Below, piece by piece: positions 44,134 through 54,167 of a stretch of DNA of 64,000 nucleotides. Where the stretch lies: NCBI RefSeq assembly GCF_000154785.2, contig NC_015730.1:2294001-2358000 (forward strand), in the 5' to 3' direction. Below the pieces are notes generated by a model. It saw nothing but the letters and a program-made list of their open reading frames with translations, made no database searches and was not told the origin of the DNA. The DNA is from Roseobacter litoralis Och 149 (GTDB taxonomy: Bacteria > Pseudomonadota > Alphaproteobacteria > Rhodobacterales > Rhodobacteraceae). Both the position numbers and the translations under genes were made by a program. The first letter of the stretch is position 1. Each line of letters opens with the position of its first letter.

Positions 44134-44178
44134 CTGTTAATCAATTGGTCGTAGGTTCGATCCCTACCGCCGGAGCCA
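44134..44178 (+). repeat. attR core, 45-bp tRNA-Asn repeat
   Basis: Perfect copy of 29410-29454. The flanking bases differ at once, and no 5' tRNA half is present, so it is an attachment scar, not a tRNA gene. Confidence 0.95.
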
Positions 44179-44736
44179 TTTTTCCCACGTAACACCTTTA
44201 TTTCATTGAAATTCGGCGTTTTCGTTCATCTCTCAGCACATATTTGCACACCCATGAGAGCCACAAATGGCTGTCCCACCAAAGATCGGCCACATCGACA
44301 AGCTTCCACACGGTATCCCGAGATTTCAGCGAAGATCTCTTAAGGAGGTTTTTCAACATACCGGAGGGGAGTACCTTCGGGTCCATATTCGCAACACCGA
44401 GGGTGTTGCCTTCGCCCGTTCGTATCAAACAGTCCTCGACAGGTTCGACCGTCTATCCAACTTCTTTCATGGGGCTGCTCTCTCGAGCATTGGATGCACT
44501 CCGGCGCCTTGGTCGCGCCATCACGGCGAGGTGTCCCATTTTTGTCAGCTTCAATGCCCACAAGACGCAAGTCTTCGGGGTGCATCCAAATGTCAAAATC
44601 TGGGTTTGATCCATCACACAAGCGAACCAGAACCTCCCGTGCTCAAACAGCTACGAAATCCCATTTTACGCGAAAACGGACAGTAGATCCTCTTCACCAG
44701 TTGCTTCAACAACCGGTGGCGGGCAAGGGTTGAGCT
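44179..44736. other. Gene-poor stretch after attR, possible decayed gene
   Basis: Minus-strand frames at 44340-44621 (FDIWMHPEDLRLVGIEADKN) and 44198-44428 (LWWDSHLWLSWVCKYVLRDE) could be pieces of one frameshifted protein, but I recognise no family and neither has a ribosome-binding site. Called only as a possible remnant. Confidence 0.3.
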
Positions 44737-47700
44737 TTAGACAATAAAATCACCCACTAAATAATCACTGGCTCTCGTGGCAGCACCGTCATTGATCCGA
44801 ACCGCCAGATCAATGGTATTGTCATCGTCCACAAGACCATAGAGCCGCGTCTGAGTGCCAAAATCCTCAACCCACAGCGCGCCAGCGCCTGCCGCGAGGC
44901 CCTGTGCGGTTGTCAGAGCGCCAAGGAACACGAAACCCTGATTTCCACTGGCCGCGAAATCGGCATCAATCAACGACAGGTCGATGACATCGCCTCCCTG
45001 AATGCCGACACCATCAAAGCCGTCGATCAGGTCCGCACTGCCAAAGGCAGAATCCGAGGCGTTTGCAAAGACGAAAGTATCGTTCTGGGCCTGTCCGCGC
45101 AGGATGTCCTGCCCACTGCCACCGTTCAGAATGTCCTTGCCATTGCCCCCTTCGAGCGTGTCGTTGCCTGCGCCACCATCAAGAGTGTCAAAACCGTCGC
45201 CGCCGCGCAGAATATCATTCCCCGCCTCGCCAAACAGCAAGTCGACCTGAGTGTTGCCATTCAACACGTCATTGCCCGCACCGCCATACAGCACATCGTC
45301 ATTGAACGAGCCAAACATCACGTCGTCGCCGTCACCGCCAAAGAGCGTGTCATCGCCCCCGCCGCCGCGCAGTTCATCTGCACCGTCACCGCCATCCAGT
45401 ACGTCGCTGTCGAGACCGCCGATCAGCATATCGTCGCCGCTGCCACCATTGATCGTGTCATTGCCGCCGTTACCGCCGAGCATATCGTCACCGACCCCGC
45501 CGTTGATGATATCATCGTCGTTACCGCCAAAGACCGTATCGTCGCCCTCGCCGCCCTCGATCGTATCGTTTCCGGCACCACCGCGCAGAAGATCGTCGCC
45601 AGCCTGCCCGTTGATCTCATCATCGCCATCGCTTCCGATCAGTTCATCGTCGCCCTCGCCGCCATCAAGCATGTCATCCCCGGCTTTGCCGAAAAGGACA
45701 TCGTCGCCGGTTCCGCCTTCGATACTGTCGTTGCCGTCGCCGCCATTCAGCCTGTCATTGCCAGAGCCACCCGACAGCATGTCATCGCCCTCAAGGCCCA
45801 GAATACGGTCGTTGCCCCCAAAGCCGAACAGCTGGTCTTTTCCATCATGGCCGATCACCGTATCGTCGGTGCCCAAGCCCCCCAATGCAATCGGGTCGCC
45901 CTGATCGTCAAAGAAGACATCCACCCGGGTTGGATCGAAAACAATGGCGGTCTGGCTGGCTGGGTTCACAATGCGCACAACCTGCGTGACCGCAGGTGAT
46001 GCCAGGGCACTGCCGTCCTGCGTTGCACGCACGGTGAACCTGTCTTCAAGGAAATCTGCACCTGCGAAATCCAGCTCCGCATCCTGACGATACACAAAAG
46101 AACCGTCGGGATTCAGAACCAGCGCGCCCAACGTCGGCGCCTGTTCGACACTTAGCGTAAACGCGTCATTCTCTGCGTCTGCGGCGTTGATAGTGGCCTC
46201 CAGAACACCGTTGGGTGAAATCGGGTACAACAAGCGCGCCACTTTTGGCGCATCGTCCACCGGTGTGATTTCGATTGTGATCGTCTGCCCAGCGCGGCCA
46301 TCACGGTCTACAGGCGCGTCGTCGGTCCCCGTTGTCTGGCTCAATTCACGCAGACCAAGACCTGTATCAACCTCATAGGCCACGGCCCCCACGGACCCTG
46401 TCGCATTGTCCGCAGGTCGGTAGGACAGCCCGGCAAGTTCTTCCGGTGTCAACGTGTCGCCCACCGTCACGGCAACGGGCATGGGCATCGTCACCCCAAG
46501 CGCAAGAAAGCCCGAGTCGGGCCGCATGATGAACAGGGTGCCGCTGTCGGGCGCTTGGGTGATCGTCACAGTAAGCGGATCGCCATCCGGGCTGGTGGGC
46601 GCCGTGATGTTCAGCGACACACCGTCCAGCGGTGCAACACTTGGCAGGGTTGCGATGCGCGAAGCTTCCGGTTCCGGCGGATCGACGCGGGCGAATTCCA
46701 AGCGATCAACCGCATCTCCGAAAAGCTGACCCGGGATAACCTGCAATGCGGCCAGCTCATCGGCGGACAGAACATCGCCCACAGCCACCGGACCGGCAGC
46801 GGCGACATCAGCAGGCAGTATGATCTGCGCAGTATCGGGCAGCGCCTCGATCCGGAACGTGGCCCCGGCACTGCGCTCGACTGCGGGCACTATGATGCCC
46901 AGATCAAACGGATCGCGCGCGTCCTCGGTGATTGTCAGCGTGGTATCGGCATCAACCACCGGGTCTGCTGCGTTCAGGCGAATGCGCGCGCCATCAATTT
47001 CGATGAACTCGACATTGGTCAGATCGTAAATGGCGGGGGATGCGTCGATTGCATCCAAGGCCGCCGTAAAGCTGGCCTGCCCGGTTATGTCGATCTCTCC
47101 AATTGGATCGGAGGTCCGCTGGACAGAGGTGAATGGAAAGATGAAATCCGTGAACGTGCGGCTGTTGATGAACGCAGTCGTCTCGATTGCAACGGGTTCC
47201 GCAGCCACGGTCACAATAGCCCGGCCTGCGCCGTCGGATTGCAGGCTCACAAACGCATCAGACGCAAAGCTCACCGTGTCAACACCGTTGCCCCCGTCGA
47301 TGAAGGTGGTGCGCTGCGCTGCCGAGCGCCCGGTCAGGGCTCCGTCAGGAAGTGCCGCGACGCTCACCATGTCGTCGCCCGCGCCCAGATCGATATCATG
47401 CACAACACCGGTCAGATGTACGGTGTCGGCTCCGTCACCCATATCGGCCACGACCGGCATTCCGGCGCCCGCTGTCAACACATCGTCGCCGTCCCCCAGC
47501 GAGACGGTAACCAAGGGTATCGCAGATGTCAGTAGCCGGTCATACACCGGAACGGTTTCGGTAAAGACCCGCGTTTCTGCCGGAAATGTTTCATCGTTGC
47601 CCGGGAAACCACCCGGTACCGTCACCTCGGGAAAGAAATGCGCCACGTCAAATGAAAGGGTTGCATTGCCTGTCGCAACCGGCCCTGTCAGGGTCACCGT

Positions 47701-50700
47701 GTCAGCGAAGTCTGACCCTTCAAAGCGTTCGAAACCGACCGCCGTGTCCCCTGCCGCATCGCCAGTACCGCCGCCGCTGTTTTCCAGTCGCACGCCTGCG
47801 CCGTCGCGCACAAGGTTCAGTTCGACGCCTTCGGAGGCCAGCGCATAGCTGGCCGTATCCATGCCCCCACGCCCGTCCATCGTATCGGCCCCGCCGCCGC
47901 CTTCGATCCGGTTGTCGCGCGCATCACCGCTGATAATGTCGTCATTCGCGGTGCCCAGCACGTTTTCAATGCCGTAAAGCGTTGCATTGACATAAGAGCC
48001 ACGCGCGCTCGCGTCTTCGCCCGGGTTGGTGAAGACTGCCGTGCCATAGACGACACGTTCCCCGGTAAAGGTGTTAATGGTGGTATTGGTCGGCGCCACA
48101 TCCAGATCGACGATGGCGCGCGCTGCCGGGCCGTCGCTCGGCAAAAAGCTCAGGCCCCTGTCAAAGCGCAGGTCCAGCGTGTCTATCCCATCTCCTCCCC
48201 ACAGGAACGACCCCCAATCGACGCGGGTGTTGCCCGCGCCATCCACATCGCCGGTGACAGTCACAGGCGCCGCGCTGGCCACGCGGTCATCTGGGTCAAG
48301 CGTGCGCAGGCGTTCAAGAATAGTTGGGTTGTTTTGCGGTGCGTTGGTGCCGCCGCTACGACCAAAGGAAGGAACGGCAGTATCGCCGGGTGGATCGGTA
48401 AGGTCTCGCAGGGCCTGGCCCTCGCCAAAGCCCAGAATGTCATCACCTGCTGCGGCCTCGATATAATCGTCTCCACCATTGCCGTAGAACGCCTCATCCG
48501 CGCCCGCGCCAAAGAGTTCATCGTCTCGCGTGGTCCCGATAACGCCTTCGACGTTGCTGAACGTATCAGTCGACAGGATTCTTTCGCTTGAGGACAGGCT
48601 GCCGATTGACCGGATATCTGAGGAATAAAAGCTCGAGACAATCTCACTGGACGACAAGCCACTGACCGCGTCAGCGATGAAAGTATTCAGTGAGTCTCTG
48701 CCTGTCCCGTCTACAAAATCGTTGCTGGACGCCAGCAAGGCCGACCGCGTGAAGCCAAACTGCTCAAAGGTCTGGATGTTAACATTGCGCCAATCCGTCG
48801 GGAAGTTAAGCACGCCGAATTCGGTGTAATTATACCGACCGTTGACGCTGACGCTTGTGAAGATGGCGTTGCTGTTGATGTCTTCCTCGACCATCTGGGC
48901 CACACCATCGGCCATACGCACGCGCAGGAACTGCTCTACCGGTGCGCTGTAGGTGAATGTCCCGGTCCGATCTACGTTGTTGTCTTGGAAAGGCAGCAAG
49001 CCGCGCGGGTCGCGATCAACGAAGCGTACCGTGCCGCTGACTGAGCCCGTCACAAAACGCTCACCGCCCTCGAAACCGCCCAGCAAGTCAAAGCCGTTGC
49101 CGCCATCAAAAACATTGGCACCCGATACCTGCCCCTCTTCGGCGCGCAACAGCAGGTCGTCACCGTCACCTCCACGGATCGTATCGTTTCCGGCGCCTGC
49201 AACAATGCGGTCATCGCCGTCGCCGCCTTCAATGGTCATGCTGCGGTCGCCGCCCCGGAACAGATCGTTGAACGCAGATCCTTCGATGCGCTCAATGTCG
49301 ATCAGCACATCGCCCTGCGCCTCGCCGCGAAAGCCCAGCATCTGCGCACCGGGCACCTCACGGATGAAAATGGAGGTTGTGCTATCGGCGTAGCTGACAG
49401 TGTCGGTCCCTGCCCCGCCGTCTAGCACATCCGCACCCAAGCCGCCGATCAAAACGTCATTGCCCGCCCCGCCGAGCAACATATCCGCGCCACCACGCCC
49501 GATCAGAACGCCGTCGCCAGTACTGTCCTGCAGCCGGTTGGCCCCGTCGTCGCCCGCCAGCGTCCCCGCACCGCTGTCCAGCCGTATGACGTTCTCGAAC
49601 CCGGTAAACGTCACCCCGAGCGGCCCAGTCGAAACCTGCAAGTCGACGTTTCCGGCAACTCCAATGGTGTCTACACCTTCCCCACCAAAGATGGTCATCC
49701 CCGGCGCAAGGTCTGCCAGACCGCCGCTGCCAGTGACTGTGAAGCGGTCGTCACCCTCCCCCAGATCGATGGTGAGTTGCGGCGCATCAATGGTACGCCC
49801 ACCAAGTGACGACGTCACGACAACGTCATTGCCACCCAGCAGCGACACATCGCGCAGATTATCCAAAGCACCAAAGGCGATGTCTTCCATCCGCAAAACG
49901 TCAGCAAAATCGGTCAGGCGCCAGCGCTCTACGTTGCTGACCTCTGTGACCGGGCCTGCGGTAGCGTCGCTGTTGATCTCGGCGGCGGTCTCAGTCCCGC
50001 CATCCAGCGTCACATCAACACCCGCGCGCACGCCCGACGGCAAAAGACCGTCGTAGCCTGTAGTAAGGACTGCGCCGATCAGATCACTGAAATCTACCAG
50101 ATCAACGCCTGCGCCCCCGTCGACACTATCCGCGCCCTCACCCGGGAAGAGCGTGTCGTCGCCCTCCAGACCCAGCAGCCTGTCGTCGCCGCCCAGACCG
50201 ATGATGACATCCGCCTGCGCTGTGCCGCGCAGTTCCGGGTTGCCCGCATTGGCGAGTATCAACTCAGCCTCCGCCAACTCCGCATTTGCCTGATTGAGTG
50301 TCTGTATTAGGCTGTCGCGCTCAGCCTCAAGCGCGGCAAGCGTTGCTTCGGCTGCGCTTAGATCAGCGCGCGCCTGATCCCGGGCCGCCCTAGCCTCAAT
50401 TAACACGGATTCCGAAACTGCGCCAATATTGAAAAGAGCTTGAATCTGTGCGAATTGTGCATCTAACACCGCTGATAAGGAATTCGCCTGTATTACCGCC
50501 GCTTGAGCCGGAGGCACTGCAGCACTCGCCGGGCCGATCAGCGGCTCTGTTTCATCAATGACAACCTGAGCATCAGCGGCTTGCTGCCGCGCGGCGACGA
50601 TGGCCACAAGGTCAAGGTCTCCAAATTCTTCCGGTGTCAGATTATCATCTTCTTCTGTCCCAACGATGGCGCCCGGCGCCAGTTCGCCCTCCGCTTCATC

Positions 50701-52755
50701 CCCGCCCAGCAGGAAGGTGGTCGTCTTGCTGTCCGTGATCGAGAACGTCTCGTCGAACAGCGTGATCAGGTCCGCATCAAACAGCGGAATCGTCTCGTCA
50801 AACAAGGGGCCAACGCCCAGATCCAGACCGACACCAACCGAGAACGGCCCAAGATCGACACTGGCGTTGAAGCCTGCCTCAAACTCCAGCCCCGACAGCA
50901 GCAACGACAGGTCAAACTCCAGACCCGTGGTGCTTCGGATAATCGGGCGCGCCTCGGTCTCGACCTCGACAAAGATCTGCTCACCGCCATAGATCACATT
51001 CAGCGCCGACAGATCGGTAAAAAAGTCGGTTTCCGTCAATCCGGCGGGGGCTTCAACCTCCACAAAGCGGAAGACGGTGTCGTCCGGGTTGAAGTCCAAT
51101 GGGATGACTTCGGTCGTTTCCGGCCCGTTGATCTGGCTGCTGATGATATAGCCGAATTCTATGCCCGTCAGATCGAGGTCGACGTTCTGGTTTTCACCCA
51201 ACTGCGGTGCAGATTCGACGATCGGCGCATCGCCCAAGGCATCCAGCGGCTGGAATGGGCCGCCATCTCGGCTGATGCCCAACACGCCCGACACACCGCC
51301 CACATCCCCGGTGAAAGCACCCGGAATGGCACGCTCAAGGTCCACAAAGAGTTCAATGTCGCGCGCCACCTGTGTCGATTGCGCTGCCAGTTCCGACAGG
51401 CGCTGTGCCACCGCATCGCTTGTGAACGAACCGGACGCATCAAACAGCAACTGCTTTTTCGTCTGCGCAACTTGTACCGCGACCGCATCGCCCTTTTCGC
51501 CCTCTGGTGTCGTCTCAAAGAAAGACACTTTGGTGGCGATTTCAGGGGTCAGTTCAAACTCCTGCGCCAGCGGGAACGCGGCCCGCAATTCCACATCCAG
51601 CAGGTTGTAGTAGAAATCAATGGCCAGCTCAAAGGGGCTGGCGTCCTCTTCGGTCTCACCGTTGTTGCTGTTGAACAGCTCCCAGCCCAGTTCGAGCGGC
51701 GGGAAAGCCCCACCGGTGGCAAGCGTGGTCAGCCCGTCCAGATCGAGCACGAGGGCGGCCAGATCATCTTTGTTGCCCTGGCCTGTCGCGTCGTCCTGCA
51801 CCACGCCGTTGACCACGCGTTTATCGGGATCGGCCACGTAAACGCCATCGACCTCCTTGGAGGTGACATTAATGTTGGGCACGAACAGTTCAATGCGGCC
51901 GATGTCGATCTCTGGCCGTTCGGGCACACGGCCTTCGGGCTGTTCACCGGTCACATCCGTCGTGCCGCCGGCGCGGTCTTCTGGCAATGTCGTATTGAAA
52001 AAGGCGTTCAGCGGCACCGAGATGCCCGCGAATTCGCCGTTCTCGTTCTCAATCGGGTCGAGCCCCAGCAGGCTGATGATCGTCTGTGTCCCGATGCCCA
52101 GTACGTTCAGCGGGTCTGCATCGCCCTCGTCATCCGTACGCGCGGTGTCCACGGAGATTAGCGGGATCGACGTGGAAGCATTGAAATCAACCGGGGTGAA
52201 GGTCGTGTTCGAGCCCAATATACCGACCTCGGCCCCAAGAACGACGTCCAGTTCGTTGATCAGGTTCATCTCGAAAATCAGGCTGGGAAAGCGGGTCTGA
52301 AAGCCTGTTTCCGCGCTCGCACCCGGGTTGAAGGTCGTGTCAAAGAACAGATCAACCAGATCACCCGATGCAGCGTCCGCTGCCAATGTGGGATAGGCAA
52401 CCACCAGATCATAGGGCAGAACCGCTGCGATCTGACCCGGTGTGATCAGGTCCGGATCATCGGGGTCATCCGCGCCCTTCTCCAATCCGGCGGTGATCTC
52501 GAGCCCCATGCGCGCGCCAAGCTCACCAAACAAACGCGCGGTCAGCACCTCAGTCTCGCCAAGAAACGGTAAGTCCATCACCACGGGGCCGCCAACGCTG
52601 AACGGGGTCGTGCGCAACTCATCCCCGCCAATGCCAAAGAACATCGGCTCAATCGGATCCCCACCCGCGCCGGGGCCGAACTGGCTGTCTTTTGGAGTAA
52701 AAGTTACGGTGGAGGCGACAACGTTGTAATTGCTACCGAAATAAGAAATGGCCAT
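44737..52755 (-). CDS. Giant RTX calcium-binding protein, probable type I-secreted surface protein
   Basis: A 2,672-residue acidic protein with no classical signal peptide. A beta-rich N-terminal half (residues 1-770) is followed by an Ala-rich coiled-coil segment (about 778-838: EARAARDQARADLSAAEAT). Several RTX blocks follow near 838-865, 1065-1125, 1162-1235, 1405-1445 and 1602-1635. Cadherin-like repeats occupy about 1930-2220 (PLTVTITQAPDSGTL, DAENDAFTLSVEQAPTLGAL). A long C-terminal RTX array of GGxGxDxL nonapeptides runs about 2295-2578. The end YLVGDFIV fits a type I secretion signal. RTX repeats bind Ca2+ and fold outside the cell. No export genes are adjacent. GGAGAG lies near the ATG. 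Confidence 0.93.
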   Translation of the reverse strand: MAISYFGSNYNVVASTVTFTPKDSQFGPGAGGDPIEPMFFGIGGDELRTTPFSVGGPVVMDLPFLGETEVLTARLFGELGARMGLEITAGLEKGADDPDDPDLITPGQIAAVLPYDLVVAYPTLAADAASGDLVDLFFDTTFNPGASAETGFQTRFPSLIFEMNLINELDVVLGAEVGILGSNTTFTPVDFNASTSIPLISVDTARTDDEGDADPLNVLGIGTQTIISLLGLDPIENENGEFAGISVPLNAFFNTTLPEDRAGGTTDVTGEQPEGRVPERPEIDIGRIELFVPNINVTSKEVDGVYVADPDKRVVNGVVQDDATGQGNKDDLAALVLDLDGLTTLATGGAFPPLELGWELFNSNNGETEEDASPFELAIDFYYNLLDVELRAAFPLAQEFELTPEIATKVSFFETTPEGEKGDAVAVQVAQTKKQLLFDASGSFTSDAVAQRLSELAAQSTQVARDIELFVDLERAIPGAFTGDVGGVSGVLGISRDGGPFQPLDALGDAPIVESAPQLGENQNVDLDLTGIEFGYIISSQINGPETTEVIPLDFNPDDTVFRFVEVEAPAGLTETDFFTDLSALNVIYGGEQIFVEVETEARPIIRSTTGLEFDLSLLLSGLEFEAGFNASVDLGPFSVGVGLDLGVGPLFDETIPLFDADLITLFDETFSITDSKTTTFLLGGDEAEGELAPGAIVGTEEDDNLTPEEFGDLDLVAIVAARQQAADAQVVIDETEPLIGPASAAVPPAQAAVIQANSLSAVLDAQFAQIQALFNIGAVSESVLIEARAARDQARADLSAAEATLAALEAERDSLIQTLNQANAELAEAELILANAGNPELRGTAQADVIIGLGGDDRLLGLEGDDTLFPGEGADSVDGGAGVDLVDFSDLIGAVLTTGYDGLLPSGVRAGVDVTLDGGTETAAEINSDATAGPVTEVSNVERWRLTDFADVLRMEDIAFGALDNLRDVSLLGGNDVVVTSSLGGRTIDAPQLTIDLGEGDDRFTVTGSGGLADLAPGMTIFGGEGVDTIGVAGNVDLQVSTGPLGVTFTGFENVIRLDSGAGTLAGDDGANRLQDSTGDGVLIGRGGADMLLGGAGNDVLIGGLGADVLDGGAGTDTVSYADSTTSIFIREVPGAQMLGFRGEAQGDVLIDIERIEGSAFNDLFRGGDRSMTIEGGDGDDRIVAGAGNDTIRGGDGDDLLLRAEEGQVSGANVFDGGNGFDLLGGFEGGERFVTGSVSGTVRFVDRDPRGLLPFQDNNVDRTGTFTYSAPVEQFLRVRMADGVAQMVEEDINSNAIFTSVSVNGRYNYTEFGVLNFPTDWRNVNIQTFEQFGFTRSALLASSNDFVDGTGRDSLNTFIADAVSGLSSSEIVSSFYSSDIRSIGSLSSSERILSTDTFSNVEGVIGTTRDDELFGAGADEAFYGNGGDDYIEAAAGDDILGFGEGQALRDLTDPPGDTAVPSFGRSGGTNAPQNNPTILERLRTLDPDDRVASAAPVTVTGDVDGAGNTRVDWGSFLWGGDGIDTLDLRFDRGLSFLPSDGPAARAIVDLDVAPTNTTINTFTGERVVYGTAVFTNPGEDASARGSYVNATLYGIENVLGTANDDIISGDARDNRIEGGGGADTMDGRGGMDTASYALASEGVELNLVRDGAGVRLENSGGGTGDAAGDTAVGFERFEGSDFADTVTLTGPVATGNATLSFDVAHFFPEVTVPGGFPGNDETFPAETRVFTETVPVYDRLLTSAIPLVTVSLGDGDDVLTAGAGMPVVADMGDGADTVHLTGVVHDIDLGAGDDMVSVAALPDGALTGRSAAQRTTFIDGGNGVDTVSFASDAFVSLQSDGAGRAIVTVAAEPVAIETTAFINSRTFTDFIFPFTSVQRTSDPIGEIDITGQASFTAALDAIDASPAIYDLTNVEFIEIDGARIRLNAADPVVDADTTLTITEDARDPFDLGIIVPAVERSAGATFRIEALPDTAQIILPADVAAAGPVAVGDVLSADELAALQVIPGQLFGDAVDRLEFARVDPPEPEASRIATLPSVAPLDGVSLNITAPTSPDGDPLTVTITQAPDSGTLFIMRPDSGFLALGVTMPMPVAVTVGDTLTPEELAGLSYRPADNATGSVGAVAYEVDTGLGLRELSQTTGTDDAPVDRDGRAGQTITIEITPVDDAPKVARLLYPISPNGVLEATINAADAENDAFTLSVEQAPTLGALVLNPDGSFVYRQDAELDFAGADFLEDRFTVRATQDGSALASPAVTQVVRIVNPASQTAIVFDPTRVDVFFDDQGDPIALGGLGTDDTVIGHDGKDQLFGFGGNDRILGLEGDDMLSGGSGNDRLNGGDGNDSIEGGTGDDVLFGKAGDDMLDGGEGDDELIGSDGDDEINGQAGDDLLRGGAGNDTIEGGEGDDTVFGGNDDDIINGGVGDDMLGGNGGNDTINGGSGDDMLIGGLDSDVLDGGDGADELRGGGGDDTLFGGDGDDVMFGSFNDDVLYGGAGNDVLNGNTQVDLLFGEAGNDILRGGDGFDTLDGGAGNDTLEGGNGKDILNGGSGQDILRGQAQNDTFVFANASDSAFGSADLIDGFDGVGIQGGDVIDLSLIDADFAASGNQGFVFLGALTTAQGLAAGAGALWVEDFGTQTRLYGLVDDDNTIDLAVRINDGAATRASDYLVGDFIV

Positions 52756-54011
52756 GGGTGTCTCTCCATCCCAGTGTCCAATTCCAAGTTAAATTCCTCG
52801 GCAAGAACAGCCTGGTTTCAAATAAACTAAGTAAGACCCCGCATTGGGGTCTTGTCGATCAATTTTGATTTAATTTGGAGTTAACGCTATTTAGGCATCA
52901 GCACTGCGTCAACATATTTTTGGGCTGTTCCAGACCAGTTTTTGTCCGTTTCAGCAACCACTCGTAGTAAATTCTAGCGACACGGGAAACTCAACAACAC
53001 CCGTCGCGCGAAAGTGCCAAAAAACGGTCAAAATACCGTCTGGAGTAATGCGCATCCGGGGTGCGAAGTGGAACAATCGTGTACTCCAGACCTGTTTCGC
53101 ATCTTGAAATGAACTGACTTCATGCACGCGCAGAAAGCGGCGCTCTCAATTTGACAAATAAGGCGAAAAATACCGAGTTGGTTATTTGAGGCCCTGTTCC
53201 ATGAGACGATCGCGCTGAAGGTACCACCCGACAGGCGCAGGTCGAAACTGCAGCATAGTTCGCCAAACTTGTACCCTACAGCCGACAAATATTCTTCCAG
53301 CTACGCGAGACAGTCGGCGATAGTCGACTGGTGAAGTTTACTCCCGCGCGTAGACGCATTCCGTATCGCTTCAGGCTTAAGAAGGTTGCCTTCCAGAACA
53401 TTTCCGGCAGTGTCTGATCCGAACGCCCATGTTCTCCCAGCGTATGACGCGCCTTTGCAAAAACGGATGCCGGTCACTGGCAAGCGTAGCTTTTTCGCCA
53501 ACCCAAGGCCGACACCATGTGCATCGAGGACCTTTTGAACTGCATCCTCGCCAGCGTTCCATCAGGTTCCGATATCTCTCTTGGTTAGTCGAGGTGTGCG
53601 GGGTTCCTCAAAGGTAGCTGCGAAGGGCCTGTCTCCTGTTTACGATTTCTTTTTGTGTCGCGAAGTCTCTTCCTGAAGTTGGGGGCTGATCTGATGCTCG
53701 ACGTTTCTTGTTGCGAAGAACACCGGTTTGATCCAGCGGTATCGAAAATAGGAGCAATTGGTTCAGGCATAACCAAAGCCGCAGGATTCCTGCGTGACAG
53801 ATTTACCTGTAGATTCGCAGCGTGGATGCTCTAAGACCTTTTCAGACTGCCAGAAAACCCTTTTTCCGATCTGTTTAGACCTTGCCCGAGACCGATACAA
53901 GAACGAGTGTTTCTGGCTATTTTCAAGAGGTTCTGGTGTCTGTGGCGGTTCCGAGAAAAAGTGCCGATTTCACCTTGTATTACTGGCAGTTGCGCGGTTA
54001 TACCCGTCGGC
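52756..54011. other. Gene-poor stretch upstream of the RTX gene
   Basis: About 1.25 kb with only short frames that match nothing. It includes the promoter side of the RTX gene and a hairpin at 52833. The base composition is less GC-rich than the flanks, and it may hold decayed mobile DNA next to the tRNA-Ser integration site. Confidence 0.4.
52833..52853. promoter_or_regulatory. Strong hairpin upstream of the RTX gene
   Basis: AAGACCCC-GCATT-GGGGTCTT forms an 8-bp perfect stem with a 5-nt loop, 78 nt before the RTX start. No clear T run follows on either strand. It could be a leader element or a terminator for upstream transcripts. Confidence 0.4.
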
Positions 54012-54101
54012 GGAGACGTGGCCGAGTGGTCGAAGGCGCTCCCCTGCTAAGGGAGTAGGCCCGGAAGGGTCTCGAGGGTTCGAATCCCTTCGTCTCCGCC
54101 A
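54012..54101 (+). tRNA. tRNA-Ser (GCT)
   Basis: A class II tRNA: acceptor GGAGACG/CGTCTCC, anticodon loop CTGCTAA with GCT, a long variable arm around AGGCCCGGAAGGGTCT, T-loop TTCGAAT and encoded CCA. An integrase gene begins 66 nt after it, marking an integration site. Confidence 0.97.
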
Positions 54102-54167
54102 TAACCCTCTAAAGCAGTGACTTAGAAGTTGGGCGGGCAAGTGCGACACAAAGTGGAGCACAAGCCC

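Larger units (their letters stand above)
29410..44178. mobile_element. Integrated satellite-like phage element in tRNA-Asn
   Basis: A 14.8-kb element bounded by the 45-bp att repeat, with the integrase at the right end beside attR. It has integration (int, excisionase-like), replication (primase-helicase), control (XRE), packaging (portal, TerS-like, split TerL) and cargo (reverse transcriptase, HEPN) genes. No major capsid, protease, head-tail adaptor or tail gene is visible, and the size is far below a full prophage. It therefore looks like a phage satellite of the PICI kind or a reduced prophage. Most genes run on the minus strand, and the cassette between 36.1 and 38.0 kb is AT-richer than its surroundings. 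Confidence 0.88.

Noticed and set aside
44134..44178. Second tRNA-Asn gene
   Set aside because: Only the 3' 45 nt are present, without acceptor 5' strand or D-arm; it is the attR scar.
45000..45900. Short regularly spaced repeats resembling a CRISPR array
   Set aside because: They are in-frame, degenerate 27-nt units coding for RTX nonapeptides; no identical repeats and no cas genes.
50503..52161. 552-codon open frame on the plus strand
   Set aside because: It is antisense to the RTX gene and results from its GC-biased codon use; no domain or ribosome-binding site.
53301..53776. Small minus-strand frames as a decayed transposase
   Set aside because: No DDE or serine recombinase motif could be recognised in any frame.
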